Below, in pieces: positions 46,209 through 55,952 of a stretch of 64,000 nt of DNA. Source of the DNA: Paramoeba atlantica (lineage: Eukaryota; Discosea); the NCBI GenBank assembly GCA_977017575.1, contig CDRNVI010000007.1, positions 62,001 to 126,000 on the forward strand, in the 5' to 3' direction. The notes below the pieces were generated by a model. The model was not told the origin of the DNA and did no database searches. It saw only the letters and a program-made list of their open reading frames with translations. Both the position numbers and the translations under genes were made by a program. Position 1 is the stretch's first letter. The number at the start of each line of letters is the position of its first letter.

Positions 46209-47636
46209 ATGCATCGATCCTACGGTCGTCTGTTTTTTGCCACCGCAACGCTTCTGAAGACCTCCGGGTCCGAGGGCTCGGACACCACACCCGATACAAA
46301 CGCTCCCAAATCCCCAGACGGGGCCGAGAGCCCACCCAACCCCGCACGGGACATGAAATGCATGACCCCCCTGTCCCTTGTAAAGGAACTCGACAAGTTT
46401 ATTGTCGGCCAGCCCGAGGCGAAACGCGCCGTCGCGATTGCGCTACGCAACCGCTGGCGTCGCCACCATGTGGAACTCGACATGCAAGAGGAAATCTCCC
46501 CGAAGAATATTTTAATGATCGGTCCCACGGGGTGTGGCAAGACGGAGATCGCGCGTCGCTTGGCGAAGCTCACCGAGGCCCCGTTTGTGAAAGTCGAGGC
46601 TACGCGATTTACGGAAGTGGGGTTCCACGGGCGTGATGTGGACACCATTATTGATGACCTGCTAAAGGCCTCGATTGCGAACGTGCGTAACCAGGTGGTG
46701 AAGAAGAACGAGGAGGTCGCGAAGGCCCGGGCTGAGGATCGGATCCTGCAAGCTCTGGCAGGGTCCACCGGGAGTTTTCGTGAGCACCTCCGTACAGGGG
46801 CACTGGACGATTTGGATGTCACGCTGGACATTACGGAGAAGAAGGATGCACCGAAACAGGCTGCGGAGGGGAACATACACATTTCGCTTGACCTGCCTGG
46901 GATGGCCGCAGGGGGAAAACGGCAGCGCACGATAAAGAAGACAATGCGGATTAAGGAGGCGCTGCCTGTGGTGACGGCGGAGGAGCTGGAAAAGCTCGTG
47001 GACACGGTGGATGTGCAAAAGGAGGCTACCCGGGCGTGTGAGGAGGACGGGATTGTGGTGATTGACGAGATTGACAAGATTGTGGTGGGACGAGACTCCT
47101 ATCACGGACATCAGGCCAGCGCCGAAGGGGTCCAACAGGACTTACTTCCGCTGATTGAGGGTACTTCGGTGACGACGAAAAGTAACGTCACAGTGAAGAC
47201 GGATAAGATTCTGTTTATCTGCAGCGGCGCGTTTCATGCCGTCAAGCCAAGCGATATGCTTGCCGAGCTTCAGGGCAGGCTACCTATTCGGGTGGAATTG
47301 AAGGCGCTGACCAAAGAAGACTTCTATCGCATTCTGACAACGCCGAAGCATAACCTCATCAGACAAAATATTGCAATGTTCGCAACAGAGGGTGTAACTT
47401 TGGAATTCGAGGAAAGGGCAATATGGGCCATGGCATCCATCGCGACGCAAGTGAACACGAACCTGCAGAACATTGGTGCTCGACGGCTCTTTACAATCAT
47501 GGAGCGAGTGATGGAAGACTACAGTTTCCAGGGACCGGAGCTAAAAGGTAAGAAGCTTACGATAACTGCGGGACATGTCCAAGATGCAGTAGGAGATCTA
47601 CTGAAGAAGATGGACATCACGAAGTATTTGCTCTAA
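46209..47636 (+). CDS. HSLU: HslU, ATPase subunit of the HslVU protease (mitochondrial)
   Basis: HslU is the AAA+ unfoldase that feeds HslV, a proteasome-like peptidase; in eukaryotes that retain it, the complex is mitochondrial. The 475-aa product has a leader of about 45 residues (MHRSYGRLFFATATLLK), then ELDKFIVGQPEAKRAVAIAL, Walker A GPTGCGKT (105-112), an I-domain insert (about 150-285), Walker B VVIDEIDK (D286, E287), and sensor/arginine segments (LQNIGARRLFTIMERVMED). It ends in DITKYLL, like the HslV-activating tail. The central pore motif reads GFHG (138-141) where bacterial HslU has GYVG. HslV is not in this window. Third positions go from C-rich to G-rich along the gene. Confidence 0.95.
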   Translation: MHRSYGRLFFATATLLKTSGSEGSDTTPDTNAPKSPDGAESPPNPARDMKCMTPLSLVKELDKFIVGQPEAKRAVAIALRNRWRRHHVELDMQEEISPKNILMIGPTGCGKTEIARRLAKLTEAPFVKVEATRFTEVGFHGRDVDTIIDDLLKASIANVRNQVVKKNEEVAKARAEDRILQALAGSTGSFREHLRTGALDDLDVTLDITEKKDAPKQAAEGNIHISLDLPGMAAGGKRQRTIKKTMRIKEALPVVTAEELEKLVDTVDVQKEATRACEEDGIVVIDEIDKIVVGRDSYHGHQASAEGVQQDLLPLIEGTSVTTKSNVTVKTDKILFICSGAFHAVKPSDMLAELQGRLPIRVELKALTKEDFYRILTTPKHNLIRQNIAMFATEGVTLEFEERAIWAMASIATQVNTNLQNIGARRLFTIMERVMEDYSFQGPELKGKKLTITAGHVQDAVGDLLKKMDITKYLL

Positions 47637-47982
47637 TGCAGGCTGATGTAGGCTCATCTTGCCGCGAAATCGATGTATAATGGTTAGTGAATATGATAAT
47701 GGATGGATTGTGGACTTCACGGTCTATTATATCATCTATAAGCAGAGTGCCGTTTTGCTAATTTTTTCTGTAATATGAGTCCGAGCTGTGTTTTGAAAAA
47801 CGATGCATTATCTTGACAAATGTGAAGCCTCTTAGTCCATACGTGTATAACCGAATTTGCTATGAAGAAATATTTATGAGTTGACGTTTGACATTGATCA
47901 TAAATTTATAATGATTACTCAATTGTATAACTGACTCCGGCATTTATTGTAAATTTTGGATTTTCATATAACTTTGCTGTCA
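47637..47982. other. Intergenic region, no gene seen
   Basis: AT-rich spacer. The importin frame is open from a TTG at 47956, but the first ATG is at 47983. Confidence 0.5.
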
Positions 47983-50900
47983 ATGATTCCCATCGAGCAG
48001 CTTGTAGATGCCTTAAACGGTACCTTTTCTGTTGATAAAGAGATGCGTACAGCGTGTGAGGAACGATTGGCCCACCTAACTGAAAAATCACTAGAGATAT
48101 TCGGTGTTCTTCTGAATATTATCTCCATGGAGAGCTTTCCAGAGAGTACAAGACAGGCAGCATCAGTTTACTTGAAGAACTTAGTTTTTCGAATACAACT
48201 AAGCAGTGAAACCGACGAAGAGCTACGAGCCTCATTACGTGGGCTCGAGGAAACGTTTCTTCAAGTTGTTATTAGCTGTTCCAATAGCTGTTGCCGACCC
48301 CTTCTGGAGGTACTTCGAACTTTGTTTGAATTTTTTACTCCTTCGGGGTGGTCAAAAACAGTTCCCCAAACTCTTAACTGGCTTTCTTCTCCTAATTTAT
48401 CGATACTTACTCGTGCGTTGACAATTCTTCGTACAGTAGGGAAAACGTACGAGTACGCGCCCGGAAACAATGCTATTTGGGAGACATATCCACAAATGGT
48501 GCTTCCGGAGCTTCAATCACTTTTTATGAAGTTAATTTCACCAAAGAATTCTGCAGGTGAGTTAAACGGCTCGGAGCTGCAAAGTCGTTGTACTCCACTT
48601 CGAGTCTGTTGTAAAATATTGTGGTCAAGCACATGCTCTGGAATACCGTATGAGCATTCGGACTCTGATCATATTTTGAGATGGCTAGAGATACTTTCCA
48701 CTAGTATGACTGATATCTTGAAGCTCATTCCGCATATGGAGACGCCAGAAGACGCGTGGGGAATACTAAAGTGGGAAACACGTATTATACACAGGTGGTT
48801 TGGCTTTTGTAGTCGGAGAAAACTTGGAAAGAAACCTGCGAAGACAGCAAGACAACGTGCCGAGAAAGATTTTTTGAATGCGTGGTACTCTAAATATGCA
48901 GAAAGATTTGCCTTGTGTTGCTTTAATCTTTGTCATGTTGATCACGCGGCAGACTTCAAAAAATCATTTGCTCTTTCAACGGAGTATCTTTCATTGGTTG
49001 TTAATGACGCCAAATTGATGTCTTCACTTGCGAGTTACTGGAAAGAACTTATCCTTGGGCCATTGTTTAAGGCTTTGTGTTTCACTGAAAACGATGAACA
49101 CCTCTGGGTCTACGAGCCTGAGGAATACATCAATCGTATAGGTGATCTGGAACACACGATTTATGACTCTCGAGAAGCTTCGGCTCGACTGATTAAAAAC
49201 ATTGTCATGAAACAAATCAAAGACGGGAATCAATCATCGGTAATACAATTTCTAGGATTTCTTGGGAGCCATGCTCAAAATGAACCTCCATACACTTCTT
49301 ATGGGGCAGTGCACGCGCTGGATAAATTATCTCCAGTGCTTAGTAAAGGCCCGTGTAGTAAAGCAGTTACCAATCTAGTGAAGGAGGTCGTTTTGCCTGG
49401 TTGTTTCAGCCAAGTATCGTACATTCGAAGTATTTGTTTCCCTCTAGCTTGTCGACATCTTATGGCTTTGGGAGGAAATGAAGAGGGTACAAAAAATTTT
49501 CTTAAGACGGGTATGCAACTGTTGGATTCAGCGGAGCCGCTTCCCGTTCAAGTCCTAGCAACTGTTGGATGGAGAAGAATTTTGCGCCACACGGAATTAC
49601 ATGGCATGGTAGCGACTTTTCTTCCCCTTCTGGTAGAAACTTCACTGCGTCTGTCTCGAGAATTGAACAATGAAGATGCGTTAATACTTTTGGAAGCCGT
49701 AGTAGATCAATTTGGCGACCAACTCGCAGCATTTGCCGAGTACGTAACAGAAGTTCTCGTTACTCACGGTTTACGAATGCTAGAGGAAGAACGAAGGGCA
49801 GTGCAAGATGTAGAGAATCAATCTTCTCACCAGGAAAATGTGGAAACAGCATCGGAGCTATGCGGGGCATTGGATCGCATTCTCAATGCGCTATACACTC
49901 TATGCGCATCCGTGACCGCTCATGAAGAGGTGTACAATGCGCTGCAGGGCAAGATGTTTCCTCTATTTGATAAATTACTTGCGGAAAATATGCCTGACTA
50001 TCTCGAAGAAACTTTGGATCTCCTTTCCGTTCTCACCATGCACTCTAAATCTCTACTCCCCTTCATGTGGGAGCTTCTGCCTAGACTCCGCCAAATTCTT
50101 TGCGACGGGGGAACTGACTATCTACCTTCGATGCTCGCCCCTTTGGATAATTATCTTTGCTCTTCACCACAGGAATTTTGCCAACGGGGTCTAGTTAACT
50201 TCATCGTAGAGATCTGTGAGCACACTTTGGATCGTACTCAAGATTATGAGGACGAAATCGTTCTAGTAGCACCTAGCCTTTTAGAAACATTGTTACAGCA
50301 CGGAGCAAACCAGAAAGAACATATAGATCATGTGCTTCCTCTTCTTCTAAATCTTGTTTTAGCGAATCTTAGACATAAAAAAGACTCAAGCACGAGACTC
50401 CACTTGAAACTCATGCATGTTATTCTGAACGCATTCTGGTTTGACTCGCATCTTTGTTTGAATACTTTAAGTTCAAGCAACATGTTCAACGAGTTCTTTG
50501 ACGCGTACGGCAGTTTTTTGGAGAAATACCACAAACGTTTGCGCAACTATGATCGAAAAGTGTCCATATTGGGATTATCAAAAGTGTTACCTCACGTAAA
50601 TCCAGATATACGTGGCCGTTGTCGTACGATCATTGAAATTTTCCTCGCTCTGAATTTTGAATCTTATGGAAAAGAGACCGACAAATCTAATTCGGAATGT
50701 CCTCCCCATGATACCTGTGAGTCTGATAGTGACGGCTATGAAAAGGATTTGATACAAGACTCAGATTTCGATAGTGATGATAGTGATATTGCACTAGAAA
50801 CAAACAGTAGCGACGCAGATTCTGTTTTCTCTGATGAAGACTATGTGAGCGTAATTGACGATGTTTGCGAAGCTCAAACTTATCTCTCTGCGCTTGAAGG

Positions 50901-51045
50901 TTTGCGTGTTATTCCGAACGAAAACCTTAGGAAAATGTGTGAATTTGGATTTGGGCGCCTTCAATCTTTAAAAAATACACAACTCAGCGCACGTCGTGAA
51001 GCGCAGTATAAACGCATGATGTTTGAGAAACATGGAAATTTGTAA
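47983..51045 (+). CDS. Importin-beta family nuclear transport receptor (importin-7/8-like)
   Basis: The 1,020-aa protein begins MIPIEQLVDALNGTFSVDKE, followed by ACEERLAHL, STRQAASVYLKNLVFR and a long series of HEAT-like helices. The first 80 residues match the importin-beta N-terminal (RanGTP-binding) domain, in which cargo carriers have residues QAa.iyLKN. An acidic, serine-rich stretch (about 905-965: SDSDGYEKDL, DSDFDSDDSDIAL) lies near the C terminus, as in importin-7/8, Nmd5 and Sxm1, which import ribosomal proteins and histones. The short final helix follows. The subfamily is suggested by length and the acidic tail only. Confidence 0.8.
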   Translation: MIPIEQLVDALNGTFSVDKEMRTACEERLAHLTEKSLEIFGVLLNIISMESFPESTRQAASVYLKNLVFRIQLSSETDEELRASLRGLEETFLQVVISCSNSCCRPLLEVLRTLFEFFTPSGWSKTVPQTLNWLSSPNLSILTRALTILRTVGKTYEYAPGNNAIWETYPQMVLPELQSLFMKLISPKNSAGELNGSELQSRCTPLRVCCKILWSSTCSGIPYEHSDSDHILRWLEILSTSMTDILKLIPHMETPEDAWGILKWETRIIHRWFGFCSRRKLGKKPAKTARQRAEKDFLNAWYSKYAERFALCCFNLCHVDHAADFKKSFALSTEYLSLVVNDAKLMSSLASYWKELILGPLFKALCFTENDEHLWVYEPEEYINRIGDLEHTIYDSREASARLIKNIVMKQIKDGNQSSVIQFLGFLGSHAQNEPPYTSYGAVHALDKLSPVLSKGPCSKAVTNLVKEVVLPGCFSQVSYIRSICFPLACRHLMALGGNEEGTKNFLKTGMQLLDSAEPLPVQVLATVGWRRILRHTELHGMVATFLPLLVETSLRLSRELNNEDALILLEAVVDQFGDQLAAFAEYVTEVLVTHGLRMLEEERRAVQDVENQSSHQENVETASELCGALDRILNALYTLCASVTAHEEVYNALQGKMFPLFDKLLAENMPDYLEETLDLLSVLTMHSKSLLPFMWELLPRLRQILCDGGTDYLPSMLAPLDNYLCSSPQEFCQRGLVNFIVEICEHTLDRTQDYEDEIVLVAPSLLETLLQHGANQKEHIDHVLPLLLNLVLANLRHKKDSSTRLHLKLMHVILNAFWFDSHLCLNTLSSSNMFNEFFDAYGSFLEKYHKRLRNYDRKVSILGLSKVLPHVNPDIRGRCRTIIEIFLALNFESYGKETDKSNSECPPHDTCESDSDGYEKDLIQDSDFDSDDSDIALETNSSDADSVFSDEDYVSVIDDVCEAQTYLSALEGLRVIPNENLRKMCEFGFGRLQSLKNTQLSARREAQYKRMMFEKHGNL

Positions 51046-51213
51046 TTGTTCTCAACATACATAGACGTTTAATACATAGACGTTTAATTTAAGCGTCCCA
51101 GATTGAGCTGGATGTGCTGTGGGACAGTGTGTTAGTAAGAATATTTTTTGGTATTGAAGATCCGAATAGATTTGGTCAGGTATATCCTTATTAATCCTTC
51201 CCTACATAGTAAC

Positions 51214-51696
51214 ATGGTGGTTGAATGCAATGGCATCCAATTTTCGATTCAAAGTCGCTTACTTGGCTCATCACAAATTGGTACTATGAGAAACGATTTT
51301 TCTTCCATATCGAACATTAAACCACGTGCTAGAGAGTTATCGATGCCTAAAACAATATCTCTGGCGAATGCCGCGCTGGGCAGAATTAGGGGCGAAAAGA
51401 TAATTGATGACCCAATAAAGCAGAGGAAACATCGTAGAAGAGTAAAGAATCAAAAAACAAGAAATATGAAACAAAAATTGAAAGAGGTAAAAAGCCGTGA
51501 TGTAGACTCTCGGAAGGGATCAGTCAGCGGGATACAAAAAAGTAAAATACGTACCTTTCGAATGGCTAAGCATAAAGAGCAAGATCCCAATAACATTAAA
51601 AAGAAATCGTCTAGAGGAAATCGTCATGAGAAACCAAGTAAAGCCAAACTAAAAATACGCTCGAAACGCGGGTCTGCAACGCGTCACCGTGGTTGA
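51214..51696 (+). CDS. Small basic (Lys/Arg-rich) protein, unrecognised
   Basis: The 160-aa product is extremely basic: KQRKHRRRVKNQKTRNMKQK and KPSKAKLKIRSKRG are typical stretches. It lacks membrane segments and recognisable domains. The frame is open from a TTG at 51148; the ATG at 51214 (MVVECNGIQFSIQS) is the first usable start. The end is TGA. It may be a nucleolar or ribosome-assembly factor, in keeping with the neighbouring PA2G4-like gene, but this is conjecture. Confidence 0.55.
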   Translation: MVVECNGIQFSIQSRLLGSSQIGTMRNDFSSISNIKPRARELSMPKTISLANAALGRIRGEKIIDDPIKQRKHRRRVKNQKTRNMKQKLKEVKSRDVDSRKGSVSGIQKSKIRTFRMAKHKEQDPNNIKKKSSRGNRHEKPSKAKLKIRSKRGSATRHRG

Positions 51697-51749
51697 AAAC
51701 TCAGATAAAACAAGGTTTAACCTGTTGTAAAAATGAGGCAGAATATTTT

Positions 51750-51760
51750 ACTGCTTTCAG
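51750..51760 (+). promoter_or_regulatory. Candidate trans-splice acceptor before the PA2G4-like gene
   Basis: ACTGCTTTCAG ends 104 bp before the ATG at 51864. It would exclude nothing upstream with an ATG in frame, and fits the acceptor pattern seen elsewhere. Confidence 0.4.
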
Positions 51761-51863
51761 TCCTGTTCCGTCGTAAGTGTATGTCTTTTTTGCTTTAAGG
51801 GATTATGCTATTGTCCTTAACACTATCCAATCATCTTTTGTTTTCCGTTTCTACATTAGCTTC

Positions 51864-53324
51864 ATGGCGCGTGGACTTAGCCGCAGACGTTCGAAGAGTG
51901 TTGTGGCCATGCAAGGCGAAAGAAGTACAAGTCACCACTTACACAAACTCCGGAAAACTTTGACTTCTCCTCTATTACATGAAAACACTGATATGAATGA
52001 TATGAAAGTTTGTATGAGCGGTGATGAAGAACTACAAGAAAATTTTGAAGTTTCTAACCTCTCTGAAGATGAGAGCGAAACTGTCGGAAACGCTGAGGTA
52101 CTCACTAAATATAAGCTGTCTGGCAAGTTTGTAAATGAATGTTTGCTACATGCAGTGCAACTCTGTCAAGGGGAGGATCCTTCAACGCAGAAAATTTGCA
52201 GCACAGTTGATCAATTGCTTCTTGAAAAGTGCAATACTGTTTACACTAAGCGAAGGAGCAATGCGAAAGATCAGTTGTACAAAGGAATTGCATTTCCCAC
52301 TACTCTGAGCATCAACAACATTGCATGTAACTACAGTGTAGGTAACGAGGATCAAAAGCTGCTTCCTGGTGACTTAGTAAAGATTCATTTAAGCTGTCAC
52401 ATCGATGGCTACATTGCTATTGCTGCAACAACTACAGTTGTCGGAAGGGCAGGATATGAACCTAGCTTGTCTTCTACCATAATGAAGCAAACCATAATGA
52501 AAGAAGTGTTTTCTTCAGAAGGCAACTTAAAATCTCATTTGAAACACAAACTCATCTTAGCTACCGACATTGCATGTGCGTCTGCAACGCGCTTGCTACA
52601 TCCAGGAATGACTAACACTGATATTACGCGCTGCATCGAAAGTGTAGCACGTGCCTTCTCCGTGCAATGTGTTCAAGGTGTGCTGTCTCATCGTATGAAA
52701 CGGTACGTCATGGATGGCCAAAAAAGTATTATTCAACGTCGAATGTTAGATTCTGACCCGATTCAGGATGTCGAAACCTTTGATGTTTGCTGTGATCAAA
52801 TCTACAATATTGACATTGCTTTTGCGCTATTTCTTGAGGATAAAATGGTGGATCCTTCTCTGTACGTTGACGGTCTTTGCGCTCTGCACCCCCACGACAC
52901 TCATCGCACTACAATTTATCGCAAAAATGAAATACGTCGTCCCATACGGCTTCGTCAGGCTCGCCGCGCATTGGGAGAAATTCAACATCGCTTCTTGTGT
53001 TTTCCATTTGTAGCGGAACAAATTTTTCAAAATGAAATTGCTAAATCTTATTTCGCAGTGAAGAGTCTTGCGAAAGAGGACGTACTTGACGTTTTTCCTG
53101 TGTTAGAGGCCAAAAGAGAAGTAGTCATTGCGAGAAGTTCATGCACGGCTGCTATTACGGAAAACGCGATACATATTTTGTGCGGTGACCCTCAGTACGA
53201 TTTACACGCCCTCCTTGGGAAATATACTGGAGATGGTGTTCCGCTCAATGTAAGTGAACAAGATACCAAAATGTTGCATGGGTTTCTTTCAAGACCGCTT
53301 CATCATGAACGTAGACAAACTTAA
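51864..53324 (+). CDS. PA2G4/EBP1-like (methionine-aminopeptidase fold, non-catalytic) protein
   Basis: The 486-aa protein has the pita-bread fold pattern of PA2G4/EBP1: YKGIAFPTTLSINNIACNYS, then LLPGDLVKIHLSCHIDGYIA and VVGRAGYEPS. In active methionine aminopeptidases the segment after GD.vk.D..... carries the first metal-binding aspartates. Here it reads VKIHLSCHIDGY, so the first ligand is replaced by His, as expected for a non-enzymatic member. EBP1 and its relative Arx1 bind the 60S exit tunnel during ribosome maturation and translation. The N-terminal 85 residues are Ser/Glu-rich and variable. The first ATG, 51864 (MARGLSRRR), is chosen over a GTG upstream. Confidence 0.78.
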   Translation: MARGLSRRRSKSVVAMQGERSTSHHLHKLRKTLTSPLLHENTDMNDMKVCMSGDEELQENFEVSNLSEDESETVGNAEVLTKYKLSGKFVNECLLHAVQLCQGEDPSTQKICSTVDQLLLEKCNTVYTKRRSNAKDQLYKGIAFPTTLSINNIACNYSVGNEDQKLLPGDLVKIHLSCHIDGYIAIAATTTVVGRAGYEPSLSSTIMKQTIMKEVFSSEGNLKSHLKHKLILATDIACASATRLLHPGMTNTDITRCIESVARAFSVQCVQGVLSHRMKRYVMDGQKSIIQRRMLDSDPIQDVETFDVCCDQIYNIDIAFALFLEDKMVDPSLYVDGLCALHPHDTHRTTIYRKNEIRRPIRLRQARRALGEIQHRFLCFPFVAEQIFQNEIAKSYFAVKSLAKEDVLDVFPVLEAKREVVIARSSCTAAITENAIHILCGDPQYDLHALLGKYTGDGVPLNVSEQDTKMLHGFLSRPLHHERRQT

Positions 53325-53685
53325 AGAGCGGTTACTGCTTGACCGTATTATCACTATTTTTACAATTTACTGAGCCCTACTCCAAAATGTCACCATTTTA
53401 GTGTGGAATGAAGTGTTGCGGAGTGAATTATCGTGGTCTTCGTGCAAGGAGAACCTGCTACGATCGGCATGGGCGTAATTTTGTACGTAAGCAAATGATT
53501 TTGTAACGTTGGTTGACTTTAAAGAGAACTAAATATTTTATGTAATACTAACTAAAGACTTCTACGAATCACCTGTTTTTTTTTTCTGTGTAGAAAAATA
53601 TAATTAACGTTTCACTTATTTTTTATTGCAACCGGGTAGTTTCATCAGTAATATCAGTCTGACTTTTATCTGTCTGTTACAAACA
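53325..53685. other. Intergenic region with a strong polypyrimidine-AG site
   Basis: No gene is seen. CCTGTTTTTTTTTTCTGTGTAG (53572-53593) lies upstream of the adaptor mu gene and is the clearest candidate acceptor in the window. Confidence 0.6.
53572..53593 (+). promoter_or_regulatory. Candidate trans-splice acceptor before the AP mu gene
   Basis: A pyrimidine tract of about 15 bases is followed by TGTGTAG, 93 bp before the ATG at 53686, with no upstream exon. Inferred from sequence only. Confidence 0.5.
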
Positions 53686-54978
53686 ATGAGCATCACGGCG
53701 TTCTTTATTCTTTCTTCCAGAAGAGAGATATTGCTTTCGAGGGTATTTGACGCGAGGTGTGGTCTCCAGCAGGCCTTGGAAGCCTTTCAATCTGAAATCG
53801 CCCTCCAAAAACAAGACAAATTGGCGATTGTCGGAGTAGGGGAACATGCCGTAATAAGTGTTGTATACAACAACATTTACCTTGTTGCGTTCACTTCCTA
53901 CACGACATCCACTGTTGGTGTGCTACATTTTCTACATAAATTTAAAGCAACATGTGAAACTATTCTCGGAAACTTTTGTGAAGAGTTGCTTAGAGAGAAT
54001 GTGGTTCTCATTCAGTCAATAATTAGTGAAGCAGTTCCCTTGGGTCATATTCAATTTACCGAGGCTAGCGCTCTCAAAGATATTGCCTCGCATGTCGGTA
54101 CGGAGCATACACTCACGAGGAGCGCTGAACAGGAGATCACGACCCGAGTGAGCGGTGTAGTTCCATGGAGAAGATCCGGTGTAACGCATAAAAAGAATGA
54201 AGTGTACATTGACGTGGTAGAAAGATTTAATTTTCACGTGACAAACTCAGGAGAAATTCTTCAGTGTGATGTTGTGGGCAATGTTTCGCTCAAGACTTCT
54301 CTCAGCGGGATGCCCGAGTGTGTTCTGGGCATTAATGACATCGGACCACAAAATATCCCATCACGAGCCAATAAGCGCTCTCACGTGTTTCTGTCTGCGG
54401 CATTCTTCCACTCTTGCGTCTCACTGGCCCAGTACCACTCTGATCGAACCATTTGTTTTACCCCTCCCGAGGGGGAAACAACCTTAATGCAGTACCGTGT
54501 CTGCCAAAACCTTACCCTACCCTTTCTCATCGTGTCCTCTCTGCGAAAGGAACTGAGCACGACGCGACAGGAGGTGGAGTTTAACCTCCGTGCGGCGTTT
54601 GACCGGTCTCTGTATGCCTCCCATGTGACGGTCCACGTACCGTGCCCTACCAACACATCAAGTGTCACCGTACATGTCAGCAGCGGTAAGGCAAAGTACG
54701 ATCCCTCGAAATGTGGTATCCGGTGGCAACTCTCCAAAGTACGAGGTGGGTCGGAGGCGCGTTTCGCGGCAGAGATCACACAGCTGCTGAAAACCTCTGA
54801 TCACCACGGTACGGAGTCCAGCCATCTTCCGATATCGATTGAATTTGAGATCCCACTGCTTTCGCCGAGTGGTTTCCAAGTTCGATTTTTGAAAGTTCAC
54901 GAGCCGCAGATGAAATATGACGCCACAAAAATGGTGCGGTATATCGCACGAGCTGGTCAGTGTGAATATGGACTCTAG
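53686..54978 (+). CDS. Clathrin-adaptor (AP) complex mu subunit
   Basis: Mu subunits of AP complexes recognise tyrosine-based sorting signals during vesicle formation. The 430-aa length is normal. The longin-like N terminus is ITAFFILSSRREILLSRVFD. The C-terminal mu-homology domain is clear: VVPWRRSGVTHKKNEVYIDV, VERFNFHVTNSGEILQCDVV and SLSGMPECVLGIND, then FTPPEGE.TLMQYRV and late IEFEIPLLSPSGFQVRFLKV. Which complex (AP-1 to AP-5) it belongs to is not evident; the N-terminal domain is diverged. The ATG at 53686 is the first Met in frame and gives the expected start (MSITAFFIL). Confidence 0.9.
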   Translation: MSITAFFILSSRREILLSRVFDARCGLQQALEAFQSEIALQKQDKLAIVGVGEHAVISVVYNNIYLVAFTSYTTSTVGVLHFLHKFKATCETILGNFCEELLRENVVLIQSIISEAVPLGHIQFTEASALKDIASHVGTEHTLTRSAEQEITTRVSGVVPWRRSGVTHKKNEVYIDVVERFNFHVTNSGEILQCDVVGNVSLKTSLSGMPECVLGINDIGPQNIPSRANKRSHVFLSAAFFHSCVSLAQYHSDRTICFTPPEGETTLMQYRVCQNLTLPFLIVSSLRKELSTTRQEVEFNLRAAFDRSLYASHVTVHVPCPTNTSSVTVHVSSGKAKYDPSKCGIRWQLSKVRGGSEARFAAEITQLLKTSDHHGTESSHLPISIEFEIPLLSPSGFQVRFLKVHEPQMKYDATKMVRYIARAGQCEYGL

Positions 54979-55125
54979 AACACACCCGATTTTACTATTC
55001 GTCGCTATATGCATACTCATCTAATGTCGCAATGTTCATACTCATGTAAAATACAGATTCAAGAATCTATTTGCTTTTGCTACTGATTTTAGTTCAGTTA
55101 GACTAGTAATTCGTGAGGGCATATA

Positions 55126-55911
55126 CAGTGGTTTCAGTTGATCTTGCTCCCCCCTCGGAATTTTGATTTTTTTTATCCATTTTTGCTCATCTTTGCAGCA
55201 TTGGAGAGATCTCGTTCCCCTAGCGAAGAGCTTTGCCGCCTTTTTTTCATAGAGACCGCCTGGTGCCCCCTGGGTCCGCAAAACACTGTTTTTTTGGACG
55301 TTTTCTGTGTACACAACCATTTTTTGTCACATTTTCTCGATTTTTTGTACATTTTGAACACGTAAGTACGAGTAATAGTGTTCTAAATTGGTAATTTGAA
55401 AGCTCTATGTCTATTACCATCCCTATCGCCTAATTTAATATAGTCAACACCTCTACATTATGCAGACCAGACCCTCTAACCCCAAACAGGGGGAGTCCGT
55501 ACAAGGATGGAATGACAAAAGAGAAGACAATCCCCCAATAGCTTTTCAGATTCTAAAACGTCCTCAAGAAAAACGTAAAGTGTGCAACACAATTGATTCA
55601 GTCCCTAATAGACTTCAAAAAATGTTGCAAAACAATGGAGGCCATTCCGGATACTAGTTTTTTTCCTTCAGAGTTAACTTTTGGACATAAAATCCGTTTT
55701 TTGTTCCATTTTTGATACGGTAAAAAAATGCCATTATTTTTTATTTTGGTCAACTTTCGGGTCACCCAGGGGGCACCAGGGGGTCTCTATGAAAAAAGGC
55801 GGCAATGCTCTTCGCTAGGGGAACGAGATCTCTCCAATGCTGCAAAGATGATCAAAAATGGATAAAAAAATCAAAATTCCGAGGGGGGGGCAAGATCAAC
55901 TGAAACCACTG
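55126..55911. mobile_element. TA-flanked element with about 150-bp inverted repeats
   Basis: The ends read CAGTGGTTTCAGTTGATCTT and the complement AAGATCAACTGAAACCACTG, with a TA duplication at 55124-55125 and 55912-55913. The inverted arms run to about 55280 and from about 55760 with high identity (they include AGATCTCGTTCCCCTAGCGA). The 480-bp centre holds a 65-codon frame (55460-55657) with no recognisable domain, so it is a MITE-like derivative of a Tc1/mariner-type element. The right end is only 42 bp from the start codon of the next gene. Confidence 0.88.
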
Positions 55912-55952
55912 TATTACATAAATCAGTTTCATTTGTACCAAAAACAAAACAC

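Noticed and set aside
46209-47636. Bacterial contamination or recent transfer of HslU
   Set aside because: It has an N-terminal leader, the same strand and the same C-to-G third-position pattern as eL18 and eIF5, so it behaves as a resident gene.
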